A stretch of DNA of 64,000 nt from Schistosoma mansoni (GCF_000237925.1 NC_031495.1:37848210-37912209), one strand, 5' to 3'; shown: positions 11,335 through 22,460, counted from the first letter of the stretch. Program-made: numbers and translations. The notes: generated from the sequence alone by a model not told the origin.

Positions 11335-11515
11335 GGAGTACTTGTAATTTTGATGGAGATAATGCTGTCTGAACGATTCGGACTCGTATAACCAAGTTTT
11401 ATACTTTGAGATCTTACTAGTGACTTACTTGTATCGTGATTGAACTCATGTAGGACTAAAATATTTATCTGGTCTTTTTAAATGTTGATCGAATTCTATC
11501 GAAAAAGTTACAGGG
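11335..11515. mobile_element. Old family C relic
   Basis: Minus-strand traces (ACTTGTAATTTTGATGGAG, GATTCGGACTCGTATAAC) are followed by a plus-strand 5' trace ATGTTGATCGAATTCTATCG. No ribozyme survives. Confidence 0.4.
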
Positions 11516-11871
11516 CAGCTGCTTGTTTAAACAATTTAACATTGAGTGCATTTCGTTTGATTGTTATCTACAAACAGTGATATCAGTGATAACATAACTT
11601 GTTGTTTCACATATAGAACAACTGAGAAGCTCACGTCTACATGAAGTGAAAGCTGACGATATCGTCTAGAACGACAGCAAAAGGTCGACAGTTAAACCAC
11701 CTAACCTAGAGAATGCAACAATACTAAAAACGCATTTACATAAGATAAAAATCTTAAATATGACTGATATTTGTAGAAGATTAATATGTAACATTATTTT
11801 ATCATCCAAAAAATGTATGAAAAATTCGTCCTACGTCATTAATAACTACTATTAGGAGGTTTAATTTCAAG
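11516..11871. other. Spacer, nothing recognised
   Basis: No coding exon or nameable repeat; possibly a decayed SINE, but I cannot support it. Confidence 0.4.
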
Positions 11872-12268
11872 GGAGGGGGACATAGCCGGAGCCTTCAACC
11901 TAAAGATCCGATCCACAAGGCAATCGAGCATCGTAAAGAGATGCAGTCCCATGGTGGCTGGTGATCAACGATTGATTCATACGCCATTTGTTCCCTCAGG
12001 ATACTGGAGCCCATGTCCACCATTGGTTGGAAATGAGGGTTTTCCAACTCCCCTAAGTGATCTTTCTGTGTCCACCAACCAGGTTAAAGCCCCCACCGGA
12101 CATTCGCTTTCCGTCCTCTCAATTTCGTAAACAACATCCATGGTGCGAGAAGGCAGTGAGTAGGACTTCCCTGTCAGAGGCTATCTACGCGTGACCGTAT
12201 GAGAACATTTCGAGAGGGAGAGCGGACTCTCCCCACTCTCGACCGTACCAGGGCATTTGGGGGCAATG
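11872..12268 (-). mobile_element. Family D retroposon, 3'-truncated
   Basis: On the minus strand it opens with GCCCCCAAATGCCCTGGTAC, the 5' boundary shared by other D copies, and runs through the GGGAGTTGG and CCTTGTGGATCGGATC blocks. The TAAA-rich tail is missing. Family D is about 520 bases when complete and has no tRNA-like head or hammerhead that I can see. Confidence 0.75.
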
Positions 12269-12519
12269 ACAGAACAAGCTGTCAATAAAAATTAATCAAA
12301 ATGAACATTGTTAAATCAACCTGTTGTTGTATATATGGAGTAATTTCTATCGCATATTTCTATCTGGAGTTTGTACGGATTATGTTGCCAAGATGATGTA
12401 TAACTTGTCCATCATCTCAGAGGTCTATTATTCTAAAAAAATCTTATCAATCGATTTAAAGATTATATCATACAATTTCGTCTAATATTTATTAAGAATA
12501 TCATAATTACTTGTTTAGA

Positions 12520-12790
12520 TCATTGAAATCATGAACCGATCAGTGTTAGACCGCCATTGGAAACCTGGAAACACTGGATGGCCGTTTCATCTTAGTGTGC
12601 GACTCCTCAACAATGCTCATCCACGTCCCACGAGCAGGCCTCGAACTCAGGACCTTCGGTTACACTCACAAATGCTTAACCTCTAGACCATTGGGTCAGC
12701 CTCCAAGGGTATCAATGTCTAACTTCAATCAATTCATGATCTTGCGCCACCCCTTATCCATTGCCTGATGTGGATAGATGAATCTCATGT
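12520..12790 (-). mobile_element. Family B2 SINE
   Basis: A minus-strand unit with 3' block, ribozyme remnant, B box (CTCGAACTCAGGACC on the plus strand) and A box (CCTCTAGACCATTGGGTCAG). The ribozyme core is altered on the CTGAGGA side. Confidence 0.7.
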
Positions 12791-13689
12791 TACTTTGTTC
12801 AAATTATTGTTCATGATCTCTTCTTAAAAGGCAATTATTTGCTCATATAAAAAAAAAGAAAATTATATAACAAACATGTTTAGATGAACAATTGTTAGTG
12901 AAGAGGCTTGGCAAATCATAGTTTGAGCAATGTCAATAGAAAACCTGATCATGAATCCCACTACTGACATCACATAAGTATGAGTTTGGTTAATACTTAA
13001 TCAACCCCAACTAACTCATGTACAATATTAAAGTAATTAAGAAAATCCATGTCTTGACATTTCCAATCGTTTTCTTTCTTTTTTGTTGTTAAACCACAGT
13101 GTTTATAGGAAGGAAGTTATGTAATGAGCCTTTTCGAAAGTCATTTTCATTATGAAGAGTATAAACTGTGATAATGAGGAAAGTGAAATTTGCTAGACAC
13201 AGCTTTGCATGTTATTAATAAAGAGAAATGAGTTGAAAAGGAAGTAGAAAGAGAAGGACCGTGGGAGAGGAACACAATAGATGATACATGTAATAGATGT
13301 GTATCCACTTGTTTCAATGCATATGTATGTATGTATGTATGTGTATGGATCAGAACAGATATAATATTCCGTGTTAATAATAACAATGCCATTAACTAAT
13401 AGTCTTTATGGAAAAGTATAACGGGATTATTATCCCTTAGGGTAAAATTGGTTTCATTTATATTTGAATCTAAACGAAAGAATGAGCAGGAAACAGCTTT
13501 TATTATCACATCTACTTGTACCTAAATATTCAAATAATAAAAGTTTAATGTACAAGGTTAAGTAAGGATTATTGCTGGACATATGTTTAAACTCTAATTT
13601 GAACCTAGTTAGCTGGATGTACTTACATTAATCAGAGCCTTTAGTATCTGCAACAGAAATAAAACCTGTATCGGTTACATAAACTGATG
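12791..13689. other. AT-rich spacer with (TATG)n
   Basis: No gene is seen. A short TATG array lies at 13322-13342. Confidence 0.5.
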
Positions 13690-13840
13690 ACTGGATGGAT
13701 TTAGTAGTTCAGTAGAATAACTCATCGGATGTCTCAAGAGAAAAGGTACTCTATTCGAATCTTGCTTATAACATCAACTCTAAGATGTAGTTATATATAA
13801 CTGATGAGTCTTGAATAGAACAAAACAATCTCAGTTGATT
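13690..13840 (+). mobile_element. Old family A copy
   Basis: The A-box region, TATTCGAATCTTG B box and a decayed CTGATGAGTC core are in order, but the second box reads CAAAA, so no active hammerhead is expected. Confidence 0.5.
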
Positions 13841-13844
13841 GATC

Positions 13845-14170
13845 ACTGGGTGGTGATCAATGTCATGCATGTCAAGTCCTTCTTAGTGCTGATCGAATGC
13901 TATCGATCAAGTTGTAATGTGGCCACTAGTCTAGGTGGCTTGACACTGGTCGATAACATTCGATACATCTCAGTCCTACAGGAGGTCAGTCGTGGCCCGA
14001 ATAGCTCAGTGATAACGTCTCTGACTGTGAAACTGAGTAACGCGGGATCGAATCTGTCAGGGAGCACTAGTTCCCTCAAGATTACAGGTACACCTTGCTG
14101 ACGAGTGCCAAGTAGCACGAAACTTGAGTCCACGGTTTCCTGTTGACCACCTCTAACTACCATCTTATCA
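13845..14170 (+). mobile_element. Family C SINE, near complete
   Basis: This is the best family C unit in the window. A unique 5' part (CTTCTTAGTGCTGATCGAAT onward) is followed by A box TAGCTCAGTGA, B box GGATCGAATCTG, a conserved TTCCCTCAAGATTACAGGTA block, the hammerhead, and a 3' end running to ACCATCTTATC. It is tRNA-derived by its boxes. Sequence and ribozyme stems differ from A and B, so it is a separate family. Confidence 0.8.
14092..14136 (+). ncRNA. Family C hammerhead ribozyme
   Basis: Core CTGACGA and GAAA are intact. Stem II is GTGC/GCAC, different from A and B yet fully paired. Stem I ACCTTG/CACGGT pairs at five of six positions, and the sister copy at 25241-25285 has the fully pairing CAGGGT. 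The cut triplet is GTC. It is predicted to be a type I hammerhead. Confidence 0.7.
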
Positions 14171-14726
14171 CAAAACAATCTCCCTGGAATACAACCCATT
14201 AACCGCTATGTAACTTAACTCATGAAATGAGATTTAAGGTTATTTCAGTTGATAAAACGTAACGTAGAGTTTATTACTTTCTATTTTATTTTCTTGTTTT
14301 GTTACTACCCTGACAACATGTTGAATGATTTAATTATTTCAATTAGTTTTTAACCAATAGGATTTAAATACAAAGTGTCTCATGAAAGATTCAACTAAGA
14401 AATGCTCACGCAAGAACATTTAAGATAATCTTAATATAATGTGTTAAATAACGGAAATTAGATTAATCTTTGAAGTTACTTTTGATGGTATCTATGCTGA
14501 AGGTTATTGGGATTAGTTGTTATATCAGATACTATGACTGATGTAGTACAATTGAAGTTTTTAAATGAGGACATACTGTGTAGACGAAAGTCCATGTCTG
14601 TATGTTGTTTACATGCTATTAGAGTTTACATGAATTCTATAGATAGATTTGATAACATGATAACATAAGATATCTAGAATTATCAGAAGGGGTTTTTTGT
14701 GGAGATTTAGTATTTTCATAGTTGAA
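14171..14726. other. AT-rich spacer
   Basis: Nothing recognised. Confidence 0.5.
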
Positions 14727-14910
14727 AGCGTGAGTTAATTGAAGCTAGACCACCAGGGAAAACTTGGAAAACCTGGGTTCGAGTCTTGCGAGGCGAGGTC
14801 GTGGATGCGCACTGCTGAGGAGTCCCTTAATAGGACGAAATGACCGTCAAGTGCTTCCAGGTTTTCCCTGGTGGTCTAGCTTCAATTGACTCACGCTTTC
14901 AACTATGAGA
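14727..14910. mobile_element. Family B inverted pair, short left arm
   Basis: A 50-base minus-strand 3' end (about 14727-14775) is joined within the GGAAAACCTGG block to a plus-strand unit from the B box to the 3' end. Both 3' ends point outward. Confidence 0.8.
14809..14854 (+). ncRNA. Family B hammerhead ribozyme
   Basis: Core CTGAGGA and GAAA are intact and stem II GTCC/GGAC is perfect with a CTTAATA loop. Stem I GCACTG/AAGTGC lacks only the pair touching the cut site. The cut triplet is GTC. Confidence 0.65.
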
Positions 14911-14999
14911 ATATCTAGATTTGATTAATTATTGAGTAGTGAATAACGAATCTCATGTTTAATATCTATAAAAAATCCCTTCTGATACTAATCAACATA

Positions 15000-15385
15000 T
15001 GCTCATTAGTGACTGGCTTCAAGAGATATTTCCTTGAGTTCTAGTGGGAAGCAGTGACCAGTGGAGTTCAACCGGGTCTGTTGTGAGATAGTAACTCACT
15101 GAAGACAATAGTGGATGTGTTGCTCAATTTTGTGGATTAGTTGATGTTAGACATTCAACACCGTTGGGTGCCGGCTCAGTGGTCTAGAGGTTAAGCATTC
15201 GCGCGCAAGACCGATAGGTCCTTGTTTCAAGTCCTGTGTACGGAAGCGTGAATGTACACTATTGAGGAGTCCCATACTAGGAAGAGATGGCCATCCAGTG
15301 CTTCCAGGTTTTCCATGGTGATTTAGCTTCAATTGACTCATAATCTGAACTATTAAAATGTCATGTTTGTTATATCCAAATGAAG
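15000..15385 (+). mobile_element. Family B SINE, full-length unit
   Basis: It starts in the GCTCATTAGTGACTGG 5' block and includes A box (GGTCTAGAGGTTAAG), a weakened B box, a ribozyme remnant and the 3' block. The GAAA box is changed (GGAAGAGAT), so the ribozyme is dead. Confidence 0.8.
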
Positions 15386-15429
15386 GCTAAAGGGATAGTG
15401 ACTTCCAGAACTAATTTATAGACTATTAT

Positions 15430-15866
15430 TATGTGTATGTATTCCTACTATATAATTATTACGTAGCTAGATCATCGTATTTATATTCCTTTCATAATGA
15501 TCATTCGTATGAACCAATAACTACTGTTTTATGATTTATCACACAATCTACAGCTATTTTATTATTCACTGCCTCCCTTACTCACAGCCACTTTTTGGCT
15601 TGATCATGTATGATTGTTATTTTCCATTTTATGGTGTGATGTGGCCATGTATATCTGTATAGAAACTATGATTGTTTGAATTATAATATTCGTATCGTAG
15701 AGGCTGACTATTGTATTCTGAACTCAATGTGTAGGGTAGAAAGAGAAGCTACCAAATCGAGAACCAATAAGAGCTTAGCGTCGACTCAAGATGATTAGTT
15801 TTTTTAGCGGATTCAGATTGGTGTTTTTGCCACGCGATATTACTGAGTGACTATCAGTCACAACAA
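15430..15866 (+). mobile_element. LTR relic (same family as 32877-33355)
   Basis: A diverged long terminal repeat, recognised by the shared central ACTCACAGCCAC and TTTTGGCTTGATC blocks and the TATA-like GTATAGAAACT region. No internal coding part is attached. It is an old, broken fossil. Confidence 0.55.
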
Positions 15867-15889
15867 TCTTTATCTTATCTTTTTTTTAT

Positions 15890-16375
15890 TACTACTCCTA
15901 ATCGAATTCTATCGATTAGGTTACAATATGGTCAATAGTGTCTAAGTTACTTGATATAACATACATTATGTTTAGATGTTAGGTGTTTGAAAGTAGTCAA
16001 TGGAAAACTGTACTTAACCTAGATTTCGAACTGGATGGTACTCTCTAATCAGACATATCTCAACATAGTATAAAAGATATGGATTTACTTTATCGGTAGT
16101 ATTCGATCAACACAAAATGACTGATTAAGCATGACAATTGTTACTATTATCTTGTCAATCACTTGTTAGTACCTTGTTCATACAACAAGTCAGTTGCTAC
16201 CCCTAATAGATCTATAGTTACGTTTCAGACAGTGAAGTTTTTAAATGTTGATTTAAACACACCAGAGAGAGAGAGGGAGACTACAGATATACTTTACTGA
16301 TGAGTCTTAAATAGTATGAAACTTAGGTTGAATAGAGTTATTCTGTTGATTACCCTTAACTATCTACCATTGAAA
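15890..16375. mobile_element. Old compound family C relic
   Basis: A plus-strand 5' trace (ATCGAATTCTATCGATTAGG), minus-strand pieces near 15995-16060 and a plus-strand decayed ribozyme near 16290-16325 are mixed. No intact core remains. Confidence 0.45.
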
Positions 16376-16394
16376 ACTATTTCAGTTTAAATTC

Positions 16395-16735
16395 ACTTGA
16401 TATTGTTTATTTGAATCTCCCCATTGATATTTAGGACTGCAATTGATCAATTTCTTATTGACATATGTGCATGCAGTGCGTATTGCCTCGATATAGTCTT
16501 AATTCACAAGCATTGTAAACAAAGATGGGTAGTGGCTAGAAGTGGAATCCAGGACGCGCATTTTGTCCCAATCGGGACTGGTCAGCTGGATGTGCCTGCA
16601 TCTAAGAGTTGATGTTCACTCTGGGACTCGAACCCAGTACCGTTCGCTTCATACACTGTCGCGTTATCCACTCAACGAAACGCTCATCCTGGATTTCACT
16701 GCTAGCCACTATCCATCTTCGCTTATTATTTCAGT
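16395..16735. mobile_element. Family A inverted pair, short right arm
   Basis: An almost complete minus-strand unit (16395-16674) with B box and A box regions meets a 55-base plus-strand ribozyme and 3' end (ACGAAACGCTCATCCTGG onward). The minus ribozyme reads CTGACCA and has lost GAAA, so it is dead. Confidence 0.8.
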
Positions 16736-16844
16736 TTAAATTTAGTATACAGTGCAACAGTTATGTCAATATGATGCAACCAGTAGAACTAAGGAGTTAT
16801 ACAATATGATGATATGTGTAGTTTAATTTTATATAGTTGAGATC

Positions 16845-17210
16845 ATGAGTCAATTGAAGCTAGACCACCATGGAAAACCTGGAAGCACTGGACAGCCGTT
16901 TCGTCCTATTGTGGAACTCCTCAGCAGTACGCATCCTCGGTCCCACATCGCGAGATTCGAACCCAGGACCTATCAATCACAAGCGAGATCGCTTAACCAT
17001 TAGATCACTGAGCCGGCATCCAACGTTGTTGATGTCTAACTCCGACTAATCCGCAAAAGTGAGCGACACATCCACCATTGTCTTCAGTGAGTTACTATCT
17101 CACAACAGACCCGGTTGAACTCCACTGTTTACTGCTTCTCATTAGAACTCCAAGAAATACCTCTTAGAGCCAGTCCTTAGCGAGCATAGGATCATTATCA
17201 GAAGGGGGGT
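16845..17210 (-). mobile_element. Family B SINE, full-length unit
   Basis: All landmarks are present on the minus strand: the 5' block with TGACTGGCTCTAAGAGG, A box, B box GGGTTCGAATCTC, hammerhead and a 3' block ending in GATCTCAACTATATAAAAT. The 5' edge near 17200 reads CTTCTGATAATGATCC, repeating the family's own 3' terminal block, which suggests a unit that was once circular or tandem. Confidence 0.85.
16885..16930 (-). ncRNA. Family B hammerhead ribozyme, foldable
   Basis: Minus strand: stem I GTACTG/CAGTGC (one T-G pair), intact CTGAGGA and GAAA, stem II GTTC/GGAC (one T-G pair), cut triplet GTC. All positions needed for the hammerhead core are present. Confidence 0.7.
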
Positions 17211-17829
17211 CTATATATTTTTTTCTTTTATTTTGGTGGGAAATAAATAAACTTCATTTCTTTATATTCTACTAATCAAGATTATATAATAATAGGTAGA
17301 TAACCATCTTATTATTATATCATAAATCAATAATTGACAATAACCTATAACTCAAATTGAATGAACAAAAATGATCTAAACATCTGGTTGTTAAATTTAT
17401 TGTTTGAATTAAAGGGAAAATGAAAGTGATAATTTTATATTCAGTGTAAAATAAGATGAACTTTGTTGGTTGTTCAGGTGATTTTCTTCTTCTTTTTTAC
17501 TTCTGTCACTACTACTACCCCCTCTTCCCATTCTAACCCCCCTACCGTTTTTTGTTCCCCTACGCCTCCTAATCTTCTGTGTGTGTGGGGGGGGGAGTGT
17601 GTCTGAGTACACATAACTCAGAGAATTTAGTATATTTGAAGTAACCTTTTGATCATAAATAAATAACTGATCTTTATCATATGTGTTTGTGTATATTTAT
17701 TTATTCCGGTTTTTGTGTTGTGTGTGTGTGTATGTACAGTTTGTCACTTAAATAAATAAACTGAAAAAAGAAATATCAAAATTAATGTTATGAAATGATC
17801 TTAGTTAAACACACTCACTGAATAATCAT
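17211..17829. other. Low-complexity spacer
   Basis: No gene is seen. It contains T/C-rich and G-run stretches (for example near 17587-17597) and TG-rich microsatellite near 17715-17732. Confidence 0.5.
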
Positions 17830-18230
17830 TTCATCTCAGTATACGACGGGTCAGTGACAGTCAGCACATACAACATCACCATCAAAGATTGAACCTGAGA
17901 CTACCGTTTCATAGACGAACACTTGACTTCTTGACCACTGAAATAGTATTCAATGGCTTGTATGTTTAAGTTCAATTAATTAGTAATACTGTGTAACCGT
18001 CTTCTAGTGCACTTGGTTAGTTAGTTGGACTAGAAGTTGAATCCATACACTGTCGGATGCCGGCTCAATGGTCTACATGTTAAACGACCAGATAAGAGAC
18101 AGAAGGTCCTGAGTCCAATCTTCCGTGTCGAGGTCATGAGTGTCCAAATCTATTGGTCAGTTTCATCACAGAATGAAACCGTTATCCAATGCTTCATAGT
18201 CTTCAGTGATTATTTAACAAAGATCGTTCA
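17830..18230. mobile_element. Old family B2 inverted pair
   Basis: A minus-strand relic (about 17830-18000) is followed by a plus-strand relic (about 18045-18230) with GGTCTACATGTTAAACG and a decayed B box. Ribozyme cores are lost on both sides. Confidence 0.55.
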
Positions 18231-18284
18231 ATGATATTAATCATGAACTAATATTCACATTCAAAATTATATACTTCAATGATT

Positions 18285-18420
18285 TCTTAATCATTAGAAG
18301 GGGGTTTTGTGGAGATTTTATTAATTTTATATAGTTAAAAGAGTGAGTCAATTGAAGCTAGACCACCATGGAAAACTTGGAAGCACTAGACGGCCGTTTC
18401 GTCCTATTGTGGGACTCCTC
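18285..18420 (-). mobile_element. Family B fragment ending inside ribozyme
   Basis: The minus-strand 3' block and half of the hammerhead are kept; the sequence stops matching at GTGGGACTCCTC, before stem I can close. Confidence 0.75.
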
Positions 18421-18994
18421 TTTATCTTCAGATACATCACAAGATACAGATTTACATAACATATGTAAAATTAAATGAACTTTTTATACAAAATTATAAA
18501 CATCTATATAGCAGTGGCTAAGTTCCATTGCAGTGAATGAGAAAACGGGTGGGGACAATCGAATGTATCTGAGCATAAATAACAGACTATCTCACTAAAA
18601 TTTGATCACCATACAGTGAAAAGTTAATTTGCGAAATAACAATCGATTATCGTAATCTTAACTGTTCCTTCAACAAATATCAGTCCGTCTCCTCTGATTT
18701 CATTATTCATTTATTTTCTTACCTATTGCGCTTCCTTCCTGTTCGTTCCTTATCGATCTTCTGCAAAATACATTCTGTATCTGATCATCACCATATACTA
18801 CTTATGTAGATATAAGTAATCCACACAACACCATATTCGAAAGTATAAGTATTTGGTTAGATCACCACATACAATCACAATAACTCATGAATTCAACTAT
18901 TAACAATTATTATAATCCATAAAAAACATCATTCTGATAAAAATAGTGGTTAATATTCTTTGATCTGTGTAGTGCAATAAAATTTATTCAATAG
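18421..18994. other. AT-rich spacer
   Basis: Nothing recognised. Confidence 0.5.
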
Positions 18995-19135
18995 GGAAGT
19001 AGTAATCGCGCGAGGCAGGATCGCAGAAGCGCACTGCTGAGGAGTCCCACAATAGGACTAAGCGGCCATCCAGTGCTTCCAGGTTTTCGATGGTGGTCTA
19101 GCTTCAATTGACTCATGATTTCAACTATATAAAAT
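18995..19135 (+). mobile_element. Family B 5'-truncated copy
   Basis: It starts at the end of the B box (GCGCGAGGCAGGATCG). The ribozyme has TAAG in place of GAAA and is dead. Confidence 0.75.
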
Positions 19136-19384
19136 AATTCAAAAGTTCTAATTGTTTGAAATATATTACAGTCTGAGATGCTTGATCTACAAAGTACCTC
19201 AGTAAAACTCATTATTTAGTGTTTTCTGTCTGAACGATTCCAACATTGCTGTTGTTCTTTTCTTTTGTTCAAAGGAACACTGTTAACTAAGTTGTTCACT
19301 TACGTTTTGGTATATTATTTGTTCCTCTATCACAATGAATGTTGGAAATAGAATTCTACATACTAGCAGTACATTATGTAATCT

Positions 19385-19525
19385 TCATTCTTGCTTGTCC
19401 CACGTACGGGATCGTGGATGTACAATGTTAAGGAGTCCCATACTATGACGAAACGTCCGTCTAATGCTTCCAAGTTTTTAACGGTGGCCTAGCTCAAATT
19501 GACTCATGAATTCAACTATTAAAAT
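19385..19525 (+). mobile_element. Family B2 5'-truncated copy
   Basis: It runs from the end of the B box (GTCCCACGTACGGGATCGTG) to the 3' block. The core reads TTAAGGA, so the ribozyme is dead. Confidence 0.7.
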
Positions 19526-19822
19526 CTAGAAGGTTTTGGATTTTACATCCAGATAGTAGGCAAGAAAGAAGAAGGAAAGAAACAATTATATTCATGGTCA
19601 ATGAAGTTGGATTTAGGGATTGTTAACTCCGTGTGTGCATGTATCAATTATTGAAGAACAACAGTAATGGATTTAAACGTAAAAATGTAATAGTCATGCA
19701 ATGACTATTCGGTTAATGTCGTCTGGATGATGTTGTACATAAATATTTGATCTCGAGATCATTAGACAAACAGGACTCTAACCACAAGGAAATGACAATT
19801 CGATATTCCTATCCAGTGAAGT

Positions 19823-20022
19823 NNNNNNNNNNNNNNNNNNNNNNNNNNNNNNNNNNNNNNNNNNNNNNNNNNNNNNNNNNNNNNNNNNNNNNNNNNNNNN
19901 NNNNNNNNNNNNNNNNNNNNNNNNNNNNNNNNNNNNNNNNNNNNNNNNNNNNNNNNNNNNNNNNNNNNNNNNNNNNNNNNNNNNNNNNNNNNNNNNNNNN
20001 NNNNNNNNNNNNNNNNNNNNNN
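19823..20022. other. Assembly gap of 200 N
   Basis: A round-number run of N. The 30 bases before it (19793-19822) recur immediately after it (20023-20052), so the gap may hide an unmerged overlap or a tandem repeat. Confidence 0.95.
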
Positions 20023-20139
20023 TGACAATTCGATATTCCTATCCAGTGAAGTTTGAATAAGGAACAATTAAGCTACCGAACATACAAAATGACAATAAAT
20101 TACTCATAAATACATAAACTAGAATGTTCCACACAATAG

Positions 20140-20440
20140 AGACGTTGAGTATTTTGCGTAAACAACTGTTTATAAAAACTTGTACCTTCTTGACAATGGA
20201 TATAGTAGTTCTCCACGTTTCAGCTCCATACAGTAGGACTGTCTTGACGTTCGTATTGAAAATTCTCACTATGAAGTTAGTTGATAGTTGTTTCGAGTTC
20301 CATATGTTCTTCAATTGTAGAAATGCTGCCCCTGCTTTGTCAATCCTCTCCTTTACATCTGCATCAGATGGTCCTTGTTTATCAACGGTGCTTCCCAGGT
20401 ACGTGAATGTTTCCACCTTTTTCAGAGTTTCATTGACACA
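20140..20440 (-). mobile_element. RTE1 fragment of the ORF C-terminal region
   Basis: Minus strand: ETFTYLGSTVDKQGPSDADV, then [34 protein letters not shown] and INSCLRKIL stay in one frame over about 100 residues. It is truncated at both ends: no palm domain and no TAAG tail. Confidence 0.85.
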
Positions 20441-21009
20441 TAAAACAACTATGATTATTATTTGTAGTTAAGCATTGTATTAAAGTTATCGTAACATTAA
20501 ACAAAGTGACTATTCGATTAATGCAGTTTGGACGATGTTGTACCCAGACAAACGAGACTCAAACCACAAGGAACTGACAATTCGATATTCCTATCCAGTG
20601 AAGTTTGAGTAATGAACAATAAAACAACCGAACATACAAAATGACAATAGATTACTCATAAATACATAAACCAGAATGTTCCACACAATAGAGACATTCT
20701 GTCTGGAAATATTTAATGTTTGTTGAAGAGAAATCATCACACACCAATTTATGGCTCTTTATTAAACATGTTTCAGCATGTTCCTTACCATCATCATTAT
20801 CTGATTGACAGATACTGGACAGAATTTGACTGAGTTCTAAAATACTCATTATGGTTATTATTATTATTATATTCTCTCTTCATTCATTTAATAGTTTAGA
20901 CCCTGGACGTCCAGTGATCAGTAATAAGCTTAGAAAATTGATCCGAGTTACGTATAATTTGATAAAATATTCTAAAATGTTCAGCATTTTATAGAAAACT
21001 TGAAGAGTA

Positions 21010-21470
21010 ATAATAATCAAAGATAGTTGGTGACTAGAAGTGTAATTCAAGACATGTGTTTCGTCCTATTCGGGACCTGTCGACTGGATGTACCTGCAAT
21101 TCCAAGTTGATATTCATTCCAGGACTCAAACTCAGTACCGTTCGCTTCAAATACTATCGCGTTATCCACTTAGCTATTGAGTCATGACAGTCATTAGCTG
21201 GTGCAATTATGGTGAAGTTTAAATTCATTTTGCATTGTTTGTTTGAATCTTCCCATTGATGTTTAGGACTGCAACTGGTCAGTCTCTTATTGACCATATG
21301 TGCATACTTTGCGTATTGCCTCGATATAGCCTAAATTCACAAGCATTCTAAGCAAAGATGGATAGTGGCTAGCAGTGGAATCCAGTTTGACGCTCGTTTC
21401 GTTCTTTTTGGGACTCGTCAGCTGGATGTACCTGCATCTCAGAGTTGATGTTCACTCTGGGACTCGAACC
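21010..21470 (-). mobile_element. Family A tandem pair
   Basis: Two minus-strand units follow one another head to tail. Their ribozyme regions lie near 21045-21093 and 21386-21426, about 333 bases apart, matching one unit length. The older unit has lost the core. The younger keeps CTGACGA but stem II is GTCC/GAAC and it carries the three-base insertion at the cut site. Tandem copies are what a self-cleaving alpha-type repeat would need to release unit-length RNA. Confidence 0.8.
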
Positions 21471-21472
21471 CA

Positions 21473-21535
<63 letters not shown>
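21471..21535. repeat. (TA)n microsatellite
   Basis: An uninterrupted TA tract of about 32 units sits exactly where the family A B-box region stops and shortly before a family B copy starts. Confidence 0.95.
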
Positions 21536-21539
<4 letters not shown>

Positions 21540-21765
21540 TCCACGATACGGTTAAGCATTCGTGCACGAGACCGGTAGGTCCTAGCTTCAAGTTCTTAAG
21601 CATTCGTGCACGAGACCGGTAGGTCCTAGCTTCAAGTTCCGCATGCGGAAGTGTGGATGCACACTACTGAGGAGTCCTATACTAGGATGAAACGGCCATC
21701 CAGTACTCCTAGGTTTTCCATGATGATCTAGCTTTTATTGACTAATGGATTCAACTATTAAATGA
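21540..21765 (+). mobile_element. Family B copy with internal 44-base duplication
   Basis: The A-to-B-box segment starting TTAAGCATTCGTGCACGAG is present twice in a row (21552-21595 and 21596-21639). The ribozyme (core CTGAGGA) has a weakened stem II (GTCC/GGAT) and a mismatched stem I. Confidence 0.75.
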
Positions 21766-22204
21766 CGAAAATCTTCACAAAACTTTCTTCTGTTTCAACG
21801 ATTATCTTATGAAATTTCGTCAATGATATTAGATTACAAAAATATATCAACTTATGAATTTCAATCAAACGATTCAGTTTATTATCAGGAGGGGGGGTTT
21901 TCTGTGGTTTTTCCATGGTAGCCTAACTTCAATTAACTCATGATTTCAACTAGAAGATTCAGCTTATTATTAAATTTGATACAGATTACAATATTTCAAT
22001 GTTCTCAATTACAATCCAATGTAATATGATAGTAAGTAAGACATTGTTCATAAATTACTAAATTCTAAGATTAATATATGAATTGACTTCCTTAGTCACA
22101 CCTTTGAAAGTTGAATTAGTTACAATAATTGATAAGATTACTCAATTAATTGTTTACAGGGTTTTCTTTTATGGGAAATCAGTATTACAATAATCATTAT
22201 GTTT
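21766..22204. other. Spacer with family B shard
   Basis: Only a minus-strand B 3' end at about 21880-21958 (AGGGGGGGTTTTCTGTGG, then AACTCATGATTTCAACTAG) is recognised. The rest is AT-rich. Confidence 0.5.
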
Positions 22205-22460
22205 TTGATTGAGATTATGAATCGATAAATGTTAGATTATCATTGAAAACCTGGAAGTAATGGATATGAGTTTCGTCCTAGTAGAAGACTCTTCAGCAGT
22301 GTGCATCCAGAATCCCTCACAAGGGATCCGAACTCAGAGCTATCGGTCTAACACGCAAATATAAATTGAACCAACATCCACTGGTGTTAAAGTCTACCTC
22401 TAACGAATGGACGAAATTCCACGACCATCTTCTATTGTCTTTAGTGGGTAACTACCTCAT
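22205..22460 (-). mobile_element. Family B2 SINE
   Basis: A minus-strand unit from 3' block to 5' region, with B box on the plus strand as GGGATCCGAACTCAGAGC. The ribozyme is decayed by several changes. Confidence 0.65.

Larger units (their letters stand above)
19695..20860. repeat. Two direct copies of an unclassified block
   Basis: About 19695-20145 (with a gap inside) and about 20505-20695 share long blocks including GACAATTCGATATTCCTATC and AGAATGTTCCACACAATAGA. The second copy continues to about 20860, where a minus-strand ORF includes the stretch SDNDDGKEHAETCLI. I do not recognise the family. An RTE1 fragment lies between the copies. Confidence 0.6.

Noticed and set aside
15000-15385. 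A and B boxes as a true tRNA gene
   Set aside because: No cloverleaf closes and the boxes belong to a dispersed SINE; the same applies to all A, B and C heads.
18731-18768. 38-base minus-strand exon between TTTTGCAG and GTAAGA
   Set aside because: No pyrimidine tract and no supporting neighbour; such AG...GT pairs are expected by chance in AT-rich DNA.
20690-20850. 65-residue minus-strand ORF (SDNDDGKEHAETCLI)
   Set aside because: It lies in an unclassified duplicated repeat; it may be the end of an unknown retroelement, but I cannot support a function.
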